Source of the DNA: Turritopsis dohrnii
Lineage: Eukaryota; Cnidaria; Hydrozoa; Anthoathecata; Oceaniidae
Length of the DNA: 64,000 nt
Assembly: GCA_027922465.2 (NCBI GenBank)
Contig: BQMF02000330.1
Span: 124,001 to 188,000, forward strand
Reading direction: 5' to 3'
Part shown: one piece after another, positions 23,727 to 36,735 of the stretch
Layout: the number at the start of each line of letters is the position of its first letter
Position numbering within the stretch: position 1 is the first letter of the stretch
Notes under the pieces: model-generated
What the model was told of the DNA's origin: nothing
What the model saw: the letters and a program-made list of their open reading frames with translations, nothing else
Databases searched by the model: none
Translations under genes and position numbers: made by a program

Positions 23727-24424
23727 TGGCTTTGGTTGAACATGTTGTTGTCTCTTTTAAAGAACTGTTTTTGGAAATGGTTTTTGATAATTTTTGCTTG
23801 TTGTTGACTATTTGCTGTTAAGGAGTCAGATTTTGTTGTTATAAGGAGGGGAGCTTTCGGTTTCATTCTCTGTAGTTGTTTAATGGCTTTAAACATTCTG
23901 GATGGATTATCTTTCGTTGTTTCAATTTCTATTAGCTGTTGTTCAATTACTTTTTCTTTCTCCTTCTTAATTTTATCGTGAATTTCTGCTAGTACTTTAT
24001 TTCTCTCAGCTTTTAGTTGGTTTATCTGGTCTCTTTTCATAGTTTCTTCAATTTTCAGCTTCAGCATTTTTTGTTTTTCTGAAAGTTGGATTATATCGGT
24101 ATTGCTACTTTGATGGTGTTTTTGTTTTAAACCGAGTGTCTTGAATGCAGCACTCTTGATAACTTTTACTAGATGGATCCATTTTTCTAGTGATTCATTA
24201 GGGATGGTGACATTGGAAAGTTGTTTTGAGACTTCATTTGTGAATTCAGATTTTTTATCGATGTGGAGTAGACTATTGATGTTTATATCTATCGATGATT
24301 TTACTCTAATTGTATACGGCCATTTTATGCAGAAATCCATTACTACTATTTTATGATCTGATGGTGTTTCATGTCCTCCATAGGAGCGTGCATCAAAAAT
24401 TTTCATACTTCGGTTGTTTTTCAC
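23723..24424 (-). pseudogene. LINE endonuclease end plus linker
   Basis: A 233-residue frame. It starts with the APE C-terminal motif (GGHETPSDHKIVVMDF) and continues into a lysine- and glutamate-rich coiled linker, as usual between the endonuclease and RT of LINE ORF2 proteins. It overlaps the RT frame by four bases but in another phase, so a frameshift is present. Confidence 0.75.
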
Positions 24425-24463
24425 TAATATGTAATCGATTTGGTTTCTGTATTTGTTTTTCCT

Positions 24464-24960
24464 TTAGCTAGATGGTTCTGCTGGTGAAGTCCAGGTCGTT
24501 ATGTGTGATGGCTTATGTTTAAAGAAGGTGTTTGTTAGTCGCATCTTGTTTAGTTTTGCAAATTCAAGCAAATGTTGCCCGTTCTCATTGACATTTCCTT
24601 TCCCATATTTACGAATGGTACTTTGATAAATTTTTTGCGTTTTTGCACTGCCAGTTTTCGCATTGAAGTCACCTGCAATGATGGTAATGTGCCTTGATTT
24701 ATGTGATGTAATGAAGCTGTTCAGGTCTGCGTAAAACTTATCTCTCTCGCCAGGGTCTTTTTTAGCTTTATCGAGAGTTGGGGCAAAAGCACCTATTATA
24801 TGAATCGTTTGGTTTTTGCTGTTTTTCATAGTGATTTGACATAGCCTTTCACTTACTAGCACAGTGATGGAGAGAACACCAATTCGACACGGCATTCTAC
24901 CATTTTTAATTTCTGCGCGGTCAGAAATCTGGGAACTAAGAGTTTTGGCTAGAAAACTTC
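24464..24960 (-). pseudogene. LINE APE endonuclease fragment
   Basis: The frame 24895-24464 and its open upstream extension to about 24960 hold the second half of an apurinic endonuclease domain. GDFNAKTG is the conserved GDFNA motif, preceded by the beta-strand HITIIA. The N-terminal catalytic strands are missing. The final catalytic SDH motif lies in the next frame, at HETPSDHKIVVMDF near the start of 24424-23723. One stop/frameshift therefore separates the two parts. Confidence 0.8.
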
Positions 24961-26921
24961 AGTTGCTGTAAAGACGCTTTATAAAGTAGAAATATTATGC
25001 CTAAGTCGGTATTAATTACTATCAATACAGTATTATGGAAGGATGAAATTGTGCAGAAAACAGTTGTTATGACGACACTTCAAGGATTTAAAATGGGAGC
25101 TGAATCTTTTCCCATTAATGGAGGGAAAACTAGAAAGGAATGTGGTTGTTTTAAGTAGAACCACCATACAAACTTTATTGTTTCCCTAGTGTTTTGAGGA
25201 GTGGTGAAGCTAGAAGGAGATGAATACAAACTTTAAAGCGGATAGATCAGCTGGGAAACCTTGTTCAAGTGATCTGTTTGCTCTGGTAAATTATTGATAT
25301 CAACATCATCATCAAAATGGTATCCCACCACCACAGCTAACTACTCTGATCCTACTTTGAGGTTAGGTTATGATAAACCTGTGAAAAAGACAAGGAGAAC
25401 TTCAAAGTCTAGTTTCCCGCTTGCTGCTAGGTGACTGTCATCTGGTCCAGCTATCAACAAAAACAGATAATGATTACACATGTCAAAAACACATTATTTT
25501 GGCTGAATATATGACAAACAGTTATGTATGGACACACTTGTGAATGAAAGTGTTGTTTTTCTCCCCTGTCCTCTTTGATAATTGCCAAATCATTCCTTTT
25601 TATGTTACATGACATGTGTTGAAAGCATAAATGTTGCATAAATGTTGATATTCTTACAAAAACTCTGGATTTTTTATCCATTCACACTCCCAGACATTAA
25701 TCCAATCAGACTTAAATAAAAGGTGAACAAAGTAATTTCTAACTGTGAATTTCAGAAGGCTAAGAATTATTCCTTTAGCCAATCAAACTCAACAGCAAAA
25801 AGGGTGGCCTATTGCTTTGCAAGAAAATATCAAAATATTGCTCGTACAAACAAAATATGAGATAAGATTTGATTTGTTTAGACCTTTTTTAGTAGAAGAA
25901 TGTTTATCTAAAAATATGTATGTTTTTGTTATGAAAAGGCTAAGCCCTCAAGGGATAGGAAAGAAATAACAAACAACAAAGAAGTAAGGGTGCCAAGCCT
26001 TACTCTGACAGTCAAAATAATGTATTTTTTATAAATTTGTGGCTATAAAAATAGCCATTTTTCTTGAGTTGATTCTTTCCCCTTGGATTTTTAGTTGTTC
26101 AGCAGGAAACTAGTTCAAGTTTAACCAAATACCACATCTTGCCTTCAAAATCTTGTGATCGATAACATAACTGTGAGGTATCCATATCATAAAATGAAAA
26201 TATTCCAACTCTGTAGTGGCTGTCTGAACAAGACATAGTGTGTAGTATCAATGACTTTTACTCAACACAAGCTTGTCGTCTTCTCTCTATAAGTATGGCA
26301 GCTTTGCTTCAGGATCATCAGGAGATAAGTGATTAATAGAGTAATGTATCACGAATATTCTGAGATTTTCTCCAGTCAGCTTTCAAAATTCAGAACTTGC
26401 TAGTAATATCTATATCATGATAAGAAAGTGGCTGAAGACAACCAGATTTGTAGTAACTATAAGCTTTCGAGTTTTTGTAATCATATATAAGCCTTTGCTT
26501 CCAGGTTCTGATGGAAAAAAACATAAAAAGTTAATTATATCTGGATACAATATCATAGGCCAGAATTTAATCCCCTCTTGTTCATAACCAGTTATCAGTA
26601 AGGAAATTAGGATCAGGAACTGTAATGTCATCCAGCTTCAACTTGTGTTGGTATTCCATTTTCAATTCCTTCTCAATTTCAGTGAAGACATCACAGGCTG
26701 AACATTTTAGCAGCAGCAAAAACACGAGCAACCAATTTTTGCTTTCTTCCAGTAACCTTTCACGCTCTGAGTTTTAAACATTTCTTAAGTTCTTCTACAC
26801 TCATACGAGATATCATATCGTAATCCCTTTTTTAAATTTAAAAACAGTAACAGTAAATTCAAGTAAGAGAGAGATGATTTTACTTCGTCTTCTCAAGTTA
26901 ATATGGCTTTTTTTTAACGAA
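24961..26921. other. no gene recognised
   Basis: About 2 kb of unique-looking AT-rich sequence with only short frames. Nothing resembles an RNA gene or a terminal repeat. Confidence 0.45.
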
Positions 26922-27256
26922 GTGGATATTCGTCCGCACTTTTATTATTATATATATAATAAAAGTGCGGACGAATAATTTTGAAGTTATTCGTCCGCAC
27001 TAATTTACGGCATACAATGTGTTAGACGTTCTTTCGTAACTTTTAACGGATTCTTCTAATTCTGCAATTGTAAAAAAATGAACCCCGGTCGCAATCTCTT
27101 TCACCATAGTGCAATCTTATTCACAAGCTATACCACTTTAAGCACTTTAAATATATTTAAATTATCTTCTAACGGATTTTATGGCACTCACTAAAGGTGC
27201 GGACGAATAACTTCAAAATTATTTGTCCACACTTTATAAGTGCGGACGAATATCCA
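26922..27256. repeat. multi-palindrome MITE (ATTCGTCCGCACTT arms)
   Basis: The ends GTGGATATTCGTCCGCACTT and AAGTGCGGACGAATATCCAC are exact mirrors. Directly inside the left end is a second palindrome (26928-26976) made of the same ATTCGTCCGCACTTT arm around an AT core. A further inverted pair ATTTTGAAGTTATTCGTC / GACGAATAACTTCAAAAT lies at 26977 and 27202. The unit GTGCGGACGAAT is therefore present six times in alternating orientation within 335 bp. Confidence 0.8.
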
Positions 27257-28014
27257 CCGCGTTTTTTAATCGTCGCTATGTTTTCCAGCCAGGCTAATTA
27301 GATCCAGACCTCTAAAAATTAACGCGGAAAAATTATACAAAATATTCACATAACAAACTGGAAAAAAACAGAAGGGTTTTTAAAAGTTATAGTAAGAATC
27401 GCTTCGATGTTCTTGTATCATTAACTAAGAGCTTCGAAGCACGAGACAGCATTAACCACTCCGATCATAAGTTCATATTTCAAGTGATGCTTCGAATTTG
27501 ATGTTACTGAAGTCCTCCCCTAAGTAGAAGTTAAGGTCTATTGTTTCGGAAATAAATGGTAAAGTACCTAAAAATATATACTACGCGCATATAAGACACA
27601 TCGGATGTAACTGATGATGGTCGTCGGATGACACCGAAACGTTTTTAATATTAATAAAAAATAAATTTAAATTGTGAAGCTTCTGACAGTATTCTATAGC
27701 CCAAATTAACTAGGTTTTTAAAACTACTAGCCTCCATTTTTCATTGCAATTTACATGTTTTGAAGGGAACTTTCGCGAATTGTAAAGCGTAGAATAACTA
27801 TAAGCGTAGGAGTACAGGAGTACAGTTTTATTACAGTATTTGCTTTCGCGCTGCTACCGAAAAAATCAAAAGAACAATAACTTTTACTCCGGGGTCAGCA
27901 GCAGAGGTAAAGGTTTCTCTTTTCATGCATGATGCATGTATAATGCGGAACGATAACTATACCGAACACTTTTTGTACGAATTTGCCGAAAATGTTTCTC
28001 CATGAAATTGATCT
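27257..28014. other. no gene; partial CGCTGCTACCG repeat
   Basis: Mostly unannotatable. At about 27800-27870 the block AGTACAGTTTTATTACAGTA followed by CGCGCTGCTACCG is a diverged relative of the repeat blocks at 16400-16497 and 33550-33650. Confidence 0.4.
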
Positions 28015-29100
28015 GCCCCATCTTTAAACGCCGGCCCAACTACCAACGCTTCGGCATCCGATCTTCAAACGGGTCGTGCCGTTGATAGATCGGCCGTATC
28101 GTTCAAAGTTCGGCCGGTCCCAACTGTCAACAGCGAAGATTAATAAATATTGAAGTGCTTCTATGGAGATGCTTTAGACTAATCGCAAGACACTTGGGAG
28201 GGCAAACGCTGACTGTTGGAACTATGTTTAAGTTGCGAAGGACCTTTTGGAAGACCATTTGGTTAACGTTGACAGTTGGGCCACCCCGTCCCAACTATGT
28301 TTGAAAGGCGAGGGACCTTTTGCAAGACCATATCTGTATATATTTTTCCATATCTTGTATTACTCCTAACATTGGTAACTTTTATTAAACATTGTAAAGA
28401 CTTTTGAAGATACGTGATAAGACTTTTTTTTCTGTAAATATTTCACTATTTTAACCAGATCTACGTATACCACATTGTAAAGGGTGCCTACGATAAAGCA
28501 CGATGCTTTCTTGGGATCCCTGCCTAGTATTTTGTTTCCACTAGATGACTCTGAACTGATCGACTTTTATTAGTTATCTAACTTTTATTATCTTTTGATT
28601 TTATGGACTATGTTGTAAATAATTACTAAAGGCGAAATACATATACATACACACACACCATTTGGTTTCTTTTCCAACTTTTCCGGAAATTTCAAATAAT
28701 CCACAATTTTCTTCCCATACTCTCTTGTCAAAACAAAACTAGTTATTCGACCTTTTCCATCGGGTCTTGTTTTATATTTTTTCAAAAACAAATCAAATTT
28801 CTCCCTGTTGGAATTTTGTTTTGGTTTGAATTTTGTTTGCTTTGACGGGTGCCACACGCTAATCATTTATTTCACAACTTTTATTTAATCAAGTAATTAC
28901 ACCAAATGTTTTATTTTATATAGCATTTATTAATGTAAAAAAGGAATTTTTTTGTGGAGGAGAGGAACACCGTTGATAGTTTGGACAGAGCGTTGATAAT
29001 TCGGATAGAGCGTTGGAAGTTAGAACAGCCGTTGTTGAAAGGTGGGCCATCCCGTTTGCAAACGGGTCGCGTTGATAGCTGGGTCAGCACAAAATCAGCC
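28015..29100. repeat. repeat region with iterated GTTGATAG / CCAACT motifs
   Basis: GCCGTTGATAG, GCGTTGATAATTCGG, CACCGTTGATAG, CCCAACTGTCAACAG, GTTGACAGTTGGGCC and similar 10-15 bp words recur in both orientations at 28030-28310 and 28970-29095. They flank a quieter middle. AAACGGGTCG occurs at both ends (28070 and 29054). The layout suggests a non-autonomous transposon with subterminal iterated motifs. A 92-residue basic frame inside it (28866-28588, minus) is not recognisable. Confidence 0.4.
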
Positions 29101-30215
29101 GAGTTGTAGAGGAATTAGACAGCACCGTCGAATTGGTGTAACTTCATTTCACTTTTGTCAATAAAGATGTCTTCCGTGCTTCCGTGCCATCTTTTTGGTC
29201 CTTGGCGAATACATCAACATAATTAAAGGCAAATGATATTACTGCTAAACGTGGATGTTTTTATTTAAGGTATGAGTTACCTATCCTTTTTGAAAGTATC
29301 GCAAATTAAGTTGCCTTTTTAAGTGTCACTTATTATGTTGAAGTGGCTTTGGGAGTAGTTGCCACCATTTTCTAGGCAACTTGCAATTTTTATGGTGATT
29401 GAAAAAGATTCATTGCTTTTTCTTAAGGTTTGTAGGATTATTTTTAAAAGTTTCTTGCAAAACTTTATATATATATGTAATTACATAACTTCAGTTGCTG
29501 ACAAAAATCAATTTGCAATTATATATATACTCTTTTGATCTTTAAACTTTTGGTTTGCTCATATCATAAGGCCGACGGAAATTAGTTTAGCGTCACTTAT
29601 CTCCTGAAAACGTCATGCGGCATGTTTTCATTATATATTCATTATTTTGTTCTAATGCCATTTACATACATAAGAGAACACATCAAATATATAACGCCAT
29701 ATTGCATTTATAATCACTGAGAGACCCTGCCCATCGGAGATTCGGTACTAGCTCAAGTTTTCAAATTACTTCAGAACTGCTTTTTCTTCAACTATATTTA
29801 AAAAGAAGAAATTTTCAAAAAATTTTTGCAAATTAAGTATATATATATTCCACAAAGTTGGCTTTTTCAGCATGTATATATTATATATGATAGAAATTGA
29901 AACCATAACTCTATTATTCCAAAACGCTGAAAAAAATTAATGTCCACTTCGATTACATAATCGAATGTCAAAATTTCGCTATATATATACATTAATTATA
30001 CGGAACACACTGGCGAAGTCATTATGAATACAGAAGAGGAACTAATTGGACATAACCGGGATACGACAGTCGGTGGTGGGTAGGCAAGCAAATGAAGTGG
30101 ATGATTGTTCTTGTTAAGAATTGTCATTTTGTATTGGAATAATGAAATTTTGTAAAATAATGGACTTTTTTACGTGGACACTTAAAGAGATGCAGGCGGG
30201 TGACCCTAAACTTAA
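29101..30215. other. no gene recognised
   Basis: AT-rich sequence with scattered (TA)n tracts (near 29470, 29520, 29840, 29880 and 29990). No frames or terminal repeats could be supported. Confidence 0.45.
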
Positions 30216-33200
30216 TATATGTGACGTTCCAGGGGATTTTGATAACAAACGATATTAACGATAATTATTAACGATAATATCGTTAATAAAACAATAGAAT
30301 TAGCGATATTATCGCTAATAATTATCGTTGCGTTATTATAGTTAATAGCGCTATTATCGTTAATATCGTTAATATCGTTATTATCGCTATTATCGTTATA
30401 TATATCATATATGTGACAGTTTATGGGAAAAGGATAACAAGCTAAATTTCGATTTAAATCGAAATTTCGATTTTCGATTATTTAAAGCTAAATTTCGATT
30501 TTTTAAAATCGAAATTTAGCTTCAAAAAATCGAAATCGAAATCGAAATTTAGCTTCTAAAAAATCGAAATTTAGCTTCTCAAAATCGAAATCGAAATCGA
30601 AATTTAGATTCTAAAATTCGAATTCGAAATTTAGATTCTAAAAAAAATCGATTTTTGAATTCTAAATGGAGTACCATTATCGCTGTTAAAAAGTTTTGTT
30701 TATATTTTTCACATCGGTATGCGCCATTTTGGTTTTTGACTGGGGGACTTTGTTACTTCGCTAAATCGAAATAAAAAGTTTCCGAAAAATATCCATCAAG
30801 TTTACATTTCTATATCGTTTTGTTTTAATAATCTGGTCATCTGTCGTCAGTGATCTTTTATTGAATCTAATGCTCCCGTTATGGACTTCGTCTCATGATA
30901 AAAGACAATAAAAAAATACGTAATAACAGGTTATATACTTTCATTAAAATAAAGGTGAGTATAACAAAAGCTGTTAAAATATTTTCATTTGTCTCTCTCC
31001 TCCTTTGAACCTTAAAAAAAATTTGAATTTCCAGTTAATAACGAAACTCCAGGTGTTGAGTGTTTCTTTTTTTCACAATGTTTACAATTTTTTGCAATGT
31101 TTGCATTTTTCTTGAAATTTGATTGACTCGCATGCCAGATGGCCGCGCGGTGGCCTAAAAAAGTATAATCGAATCCAACTTCCAAGCACACAAAATCTGG
31201 CCGTCGTCGTCCAACAAAGTTGAGCAATAGTTGTCACTGAACATGCACAGAACTGGCCGCGTACGTACGTACGGGCAAAATCGCACAAGTGGAGGTTGGC
31301 CTTTAAGTCACCAGAAGATCACATTACAAGGTTTTAAAATAATAAACTTTTTCCCCCGAAGGAGTTTACCAAAATAGCGATCGAACAACGGAATAAAAAA
31401 GAATTACAGCGTACGGTTTCTATTCTTAACAACTTTAGCAGTAACTGTCGTTTCTTTTATATCTAACTGAATGAGAACCAGGTAATTAGTTCAGTATTAA
31501 ACACTAACGCGTGCTACCTGTAATTATACTGAATTCGGTACAACAACAACATCTAGAATTTACATAATTTAAGCCGAAAAGGATTCTTATTGGTTAAGAA
31601 GCCGCGAAACTTTTACCAGCCAATCGGATTGCAAGAAGTATGTCAACACGAAAATTAATGCAAAACAGAAGCGAAAGAAAGTAGAATTTCAGCATGTTGC
31701 GACATCCATCAAAAGTTAACAGCCGGACGTTTAAACTTTTGAAATTTTTTGTTGTAAAGTGAATATACATTTTCATTGTTTCTATTGGCTATATACCAAT
31801 AAAACTTTATATGATTAGTGTTCACACAAAAAAGCAAAATGTACGGTTTAGTGTTCCCATTATAACGAAACATTTACAATGACAACAAAATCTTATTACG
31901 TAACACTTATTCTTATGATTAACATCGATTCTGGTTAAAGAAATCGATTTTCTGATTTATGAAATCGAATAATTAGATTCTTTTAAAATCGAACAATTTA
32001 GATTCTTTTAAAATCGAATAATTTAGATTCTTTTAAAATCGAAATTTAGCTTCAAAAAATCGAAATCGAAATCGAAATTTAGCTTCTCAAAAATCGAAAT
32101 TTAGCTTCTAAAAGTCGAAATCGAAATCGAAATTTAGATTTCATAAAATCGATTTTTTTCAGCTAAATTTCGATTTAAAAAGAATCGAAATTTAGCTTGT
32201 TATCCTTTTCCCATAAACCGTCACATATACTATAATTACGAAATTATAGTAAGAAAATAACTATATTTTTGATATTAACGATAATAACATTAATATTAAA
32301 CATGTGATCATTTTATTTGTGACAAGGAAACCATTTCGTGTATATTAATCTTTCTTTCGCTTGATTACGACGTAAGAAATTCAATTTTAGAATTACCCTC
32401 AAGTAAAGTTTTAGAGCCCTGTGTAAACACAACTTTCAGACAACCTTTCACATAAACTTCATAACAAACTGAAGGAAACAGGTAATATTATATTTAAACG
32501 AAGGTGAGTACTTCAAAAGAGAACTTTTGCAACTCGTCAAGCCGACGTTAAAATGTTTTCATTCGTCCCTCATCCCAATGTTGAACCTGAAAACATTATC
32601 GACGAAATGACAAAAATCAATAATGATCACTGAAAACGTTGCGATCAATTTAATTAAGGGTACATCTTCACCCAGTGCAAGTGAAATGTCTTTCGAAAGA
32701 ATAATAATAAAAGTTTTGCTATCGAAAAAAACTTTGATGTAACGTGTCTTTAATAATGTAAAGTTTTTTTCCCAAGAGCTTATAGAATGGCAACCCGTCG
32801 AACAATTCAGAAAAAAGAATTATAGCAGACGGTTTCTACTCGTGCCTGCTTTCGAACTTACTTCTGTATCTTTAATCTCCAAATGAATATAAGAACCAGC
32901 TAATTAAGTTCAATTTAATACACAAACGCGTGCTACCTGCAAATGTACATTTCAAAATAATACATTACCAAATCGAATGACACGGTATTTTAAAGTGGCT
33001 TTTCAAATTTGTGCTGAAGTTACAGGAATAACAAATGAAAAAAAAGTGCTTTGTTGTTTCTAGAAAAATATATGTCCGCGTGTCATAATTGAATGAATCA
33101 GAGTTTATCATGTCATGAACAAGCGAGTTTGTTTTGAATTGATTGCTATTTGGCGAAATAATAATTAAATCACGGTTATTTTAGAACTTCATAAAACGAC

Positions 33201-33415
33201 ACACGTATGTGAAATGTATAAACAAACGTCTTGAACAAAACTTTTTGACGATAGTAACGGTAATCTGTGCTCTTACCATATTAACGATATTAACGATATT
33301 AGCGATATTAACGATAATAACGTTACTCTGTAGTTCCATTAACGATAATAACGATATTAACGATATTAACGTTAATATCGTTTGTTATCAAAATCCCCTG
33401 GAACGTCACATATAT
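30216..33415. mobile_element. long-TIR element T, with element S nested inside
   Basis: The ends TATATGTGACGTTCCAGGGG and its mirror CCCCTGGAACGTCACATATA continue inward through ATTTTGATAACAAACGATA in both arms. Behind these lie arrays of TATTAACGATAATAACG sub-repeats (30240-30400 and 33250-33380). Without the nested S element it is about 1.4 kb and non-coding. The terminal word TGTGAC and the internal GATAACAA are shared with S, so the two families look related. Confidence 0.7.
30409..32228. mobile_element. long-TIR element S (copy S1), nested in T
   Basis: The ends read ATATGTGACAGTTTATGGGA and the mirror TCCCATAAACCGTCACATAT. Next comes AAAGGATAACAAGC, then arrays of the word AAATCGAAATTTAGCTTC in direct and inverted orientation (30440-30660 and 31920-32200). 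The middle (30670-31900) is shared with copy S3 (53476-55317) in the opposite orientation. It has no convincing protein: small frames at 31288-31012 recur in S3 but carry no known motif. About 1.8 kb, non-autonomous. Confidence 0.8.
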
Positions 33416-33535
33416 AATATTTCCATCCGCCCTACATGCCTCATAGATAAAAAGGTAATTACACAATTAAATGTGTTAAAAGGATTTATTCAATAAGTTA
33501 AAATATAAAATATAAAATTTGTATAATAAGTATAT

Positions 33536-34260
33536 ACTAGCCGGCAATTATTACGGTAGCAGCGTAAGCGAATACCGTATTAAAACACCCTTGGACTCCT
33601 ACTACTCCTACTCCTCCGGCCGAAACGGCAGTTTTTAGCCTACGCTTAACAGTCGATCAGATTTCGTTCAGAAAATCATATGAAATCTCACAAAGGAACG
33701 CAGTCTAAAAATATTTGAAGGTTATATCCAGCAAACATTCTAAAGTAAATTTTTCTAATATTTCATCGCTTAATAATACATGAAGAAAGATATTTTGGTA
33801 GTAAGGCTTTAAGTTAAAAGTAGTAAGTAGTTACTTTTACTAAAAATGCTTAACATTTGGATGTAAGGTAGCTACGATTTTATCGTCGGTAGTTCAACCT
33901 TAACGAACTTTTTAATTACATCTAAAGTTTGTCAGCTATCTAAACCGTCATTTTGCATTAAATATTTCAAAGATCACAGTTTTTGGGAAGGTTTCTTGAG
34001 TCCATGGAATCTTTGTTATTGTTTTTAATTTTTTTCGAAACAGACGCGTTTTTTTACACATAAGTTCTTATAATTTTTTTCTTGAAAAAATTCGACTCAT
34101 GTATGTACATTTCTTTGTCTTGAAAATTATTTGCTGGTGGCGTTTCTTAATAAGACCCCATTTACATTCGATAAGACCTCTTTACACTAACTATTTTTTT
34201 ATGGCAATTTTTGGTCGTGCTTTCGAAAGTATACTGCTTGCTGCTACCGTTTTGCGCCAT
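33536..34260. repeat. repeat with inverted CGGTAGCAGC ends
   Basis: ATTACGGTAGCAGCGTAAGC at 33553 is mirrored by GCTTGCTGCTACCGT near 34252. The left ~95 bp (ACGGTAGCAGCG ... TACTCCTCCGGCCGAAACGG) is the reverse complement of 16385-16497. A non-autonomous TIR element of about 700 bp is the simplest reading. The LINE 3' tail follows directly. Confidence 0.5.
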
Positions 34261-34264
34261 CTGG

Positions 34265-36735
34265 CTCTTGTTATTATTATTATTATTATTAAAACATATT
34301 TATACAGGGTAAAATCCTTTCAACGTATATAAACATTGCTATTAATAGGCGCCCTGTTAAAGCAAAAATTATTCTAAAATAAATAAAATAGATTAAATAT
34401 ATATATATAAGTGAAAATATGAAAAATATAAAATATGATTATGAGACATATAAAATTATGAAATATATAGATCAAGATAAAATAATGGGTTCAAACACAA
34501 AAAGGAAGTGATGAAAAATGTCGCCCCAGTTGAGAAAGAAGGCTACACCCTAGTGAATAATCGAGACGAAAGTCGCTGGGAGGAGTTGTGTGATAAGGAT
34601 AGTCGAAGTAAGAGGCACAAGTGTATAAAAAGTTAAAAAATATCTTTGCAACAGTGTTTGAAACGAACTAACGAAACTTCGTCTCTAACACTCTTGCTTA
34701 TGTCGTTAAAAATATATGCGCCTTGATACATAAATGATCTCCGACCAGATTCGGTGCGGACTTTAGGCAATGTAATGAGAGAGTTATTCCCTCTGGTAAC
34801 TTTACAATGATGTGATCGTGTAAAATATTGAAGGAAGTTTTCGGGATTAAGTCCATTTAAACATTTAAAAACTTCCACTGCACAACGGAATTTCATCTCG
34901 TTTTTTACCGATCTCCAGGGGTAGGATTTGTGCCCGTAGACAACATAATTTGCGCGATCTTGTAGGTGTTGTAATTTCTGGTGGTCTTTGTAAAGGAACA
35001 AGTTCGAACAATAGAACATAATTGGAGACATTGTTGCTTTGAAAACGGATTCAGCTACAAATGGACTCATGGATTGACGTACTTTTGTTAGCATCTTCAA
35101 TCTAGCAGAAACCTTTTTGTACACTGTATCAAGATGATCGATATAATTCAATGACTGATCTAAGATTACTCCAAGATATTTATACGTCGATGTGCGATTT
35201 AAAGTAACTCTGTGCATTTCAATTTTCACCAAATCTAAATTCTTCAGTTTTCGTGCAGTACCAAAGATTGAATACTCAGTTTTTCCTTTTTTGAAGTTGA
35301 CGATAAGATTGTTCATATAGAACCAGTTTGGTAAGTTATCCAGATCATTATTGAGCTCAGTGATAATAATATCGATGTTGGCATGAGATGTGTATATCAC
35401 TGTATCATCAGCATATAGCAATATCTTACATTTCTTCAGGGCAGAATTAATATCATTCATCAATATAACAAATAGCAATGGCCCAAGGACGGAGCCTTGT
35501 GGAACGCCACATAAAATGGTATTCATTTCAGATTTTACATTGTCCAGAACAACAAATTGCTTTCGGTTGAAGAGGTAGCTTTCAAACCATGATAACTCGC
35601 GACCAGCTATTCCGTAACACTTTAGTTTAGATATGATGCAACCATGATCTACAGTGTCAAATGCTTTGCTTAAATCTACAAAAGCTGCACCAGTTAAGAT
35701 ACTATTATCCATACCATGTCTTATATGATCTGTAAGTATAGTTACAGCGTGTTGAGTGGAACGGTTCTTTCTAAAACCAAACTGAGATGGAATGAGAAAA
35801 TTATTCGTCTCAAGATACTCATAAACTTGTTCATGAACTACAAGTTCAAATAACTTTGAAAAACAGGTTAAAACGGATATGGGACGATAGTTGTCCATCT
35901 TCTGTTTTGAATCGCCTTTATGTATAGGCGTGACTTTGGCAATTTTCTCGTCTGTTGGAAAAACAGATGACGCTAAACAGTTGTTAATTAGACGGGAAAT
36001 GATTGGTGCTGTTTCGTCAGCGCCATCTTTTAGGAATCGTACTGGTATATTATCATATCCTGGCGATTTAGATGAGTTAAATGAGGCGATTTTCTTCAGT
36101 ATACTTTCTGTTGATACTTTCTTGAACGTAAAACGATGTTGGTTAGGATTTACTTCACGTTCAATGTTGGAGTGATCGTGCTTCTTCCATATGTTAATTC
36201 CAGAGAAAGGCAATAGTTTCTGAAGCGTTTTACCAATATGAGTGAAGAAATGACAGAAGCCGTTTGTAATTTCTTTTTTATCAGTTGACAGTCTTCCTTT
36301 AACAATAATTGATGGATTCGTTTCGGATTTGATTTTGGATTTTCCGATGCATTTTTTTATTCTTTGCCAAAATTGTTTTGGTTTTGTAATAGTTTCACGT
36401 AAAGTTTCACGATTAAAATTTGCTTTACTTGTTTTTATGTTGAGAGTGACATTATTTCTCAACTTGTGATAAGTAGCCCAGTCGTCGTCATGATTAGTTT
36501 TTCTAGCTTTGCGAAGATGGTAGTCACGATCTTTCATTTTGGAACGTATGTCGTCTGTGAGCCAAGGACAATCCTGTCCTCTAACTTTCCTTTCAACTAG
36601 TGGTGCGTGCTTGTCGACTATAGCTTGGAAAACGGATTTAAATGTTGACCATGCTCTATCGGCGTTATTTAAATCAAGTATATTTGACCACGGTTGTTGT
36701 TTAAGATCACGTTTGAAATTGTCTTTCTTGTAGGT
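34265..36735 (-). mobile_element. CR1/L2-like LINE, 5'-truncated
   Basis: A minus-strand non-LTR retrotransposon. It comprises the ORF2 coding part (36735-34633), a 3' UTR with a short hairpin (ACAGGGT ... CGCCCTGT, 34303-34354) and a terminal (AAT)n tract read on + as (TTA)n at 34270-34290. The 5' end is cut at about 36735, where it abuts a Helitron fragment; the endonuclease half is missing. Confidence 0.85.

Larger units (their letters stand above)
22219..24960 (-). mobile_element. decayed APE-type LINE (RTE/L2-like)
   Basis: A minus-strand non-LTR retrotransposon, truncated at its 5' end, with an endonuclease fragment, linker and RT in shifted frames. After the last stop (22325) it ends in a (TGA)n tract, read on + as (ATC)n at 22224-22241. 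Such 3' microsatellite tails are common for RTE- and L2-type LINEs. The C-terminal SELWTVN and RNEWNHAV segments fit that group, but I cannot assign a clade firmly. Confidence 0.85.

Noticed and set aside
28588..28866. 92-residue basic minus-strand ORF
   Set aside because: It includes a CA microsatellite at its end and sits in a repeat region; no family resemblance I can name.
31012..31288. Small frames in S1 that recur in S3 at 54391-54730
   Set aside because: They recur only because the two copies are the same element. They overlap in several frames, differ in length and have no motif. Conservation of DNA does not show coding here.
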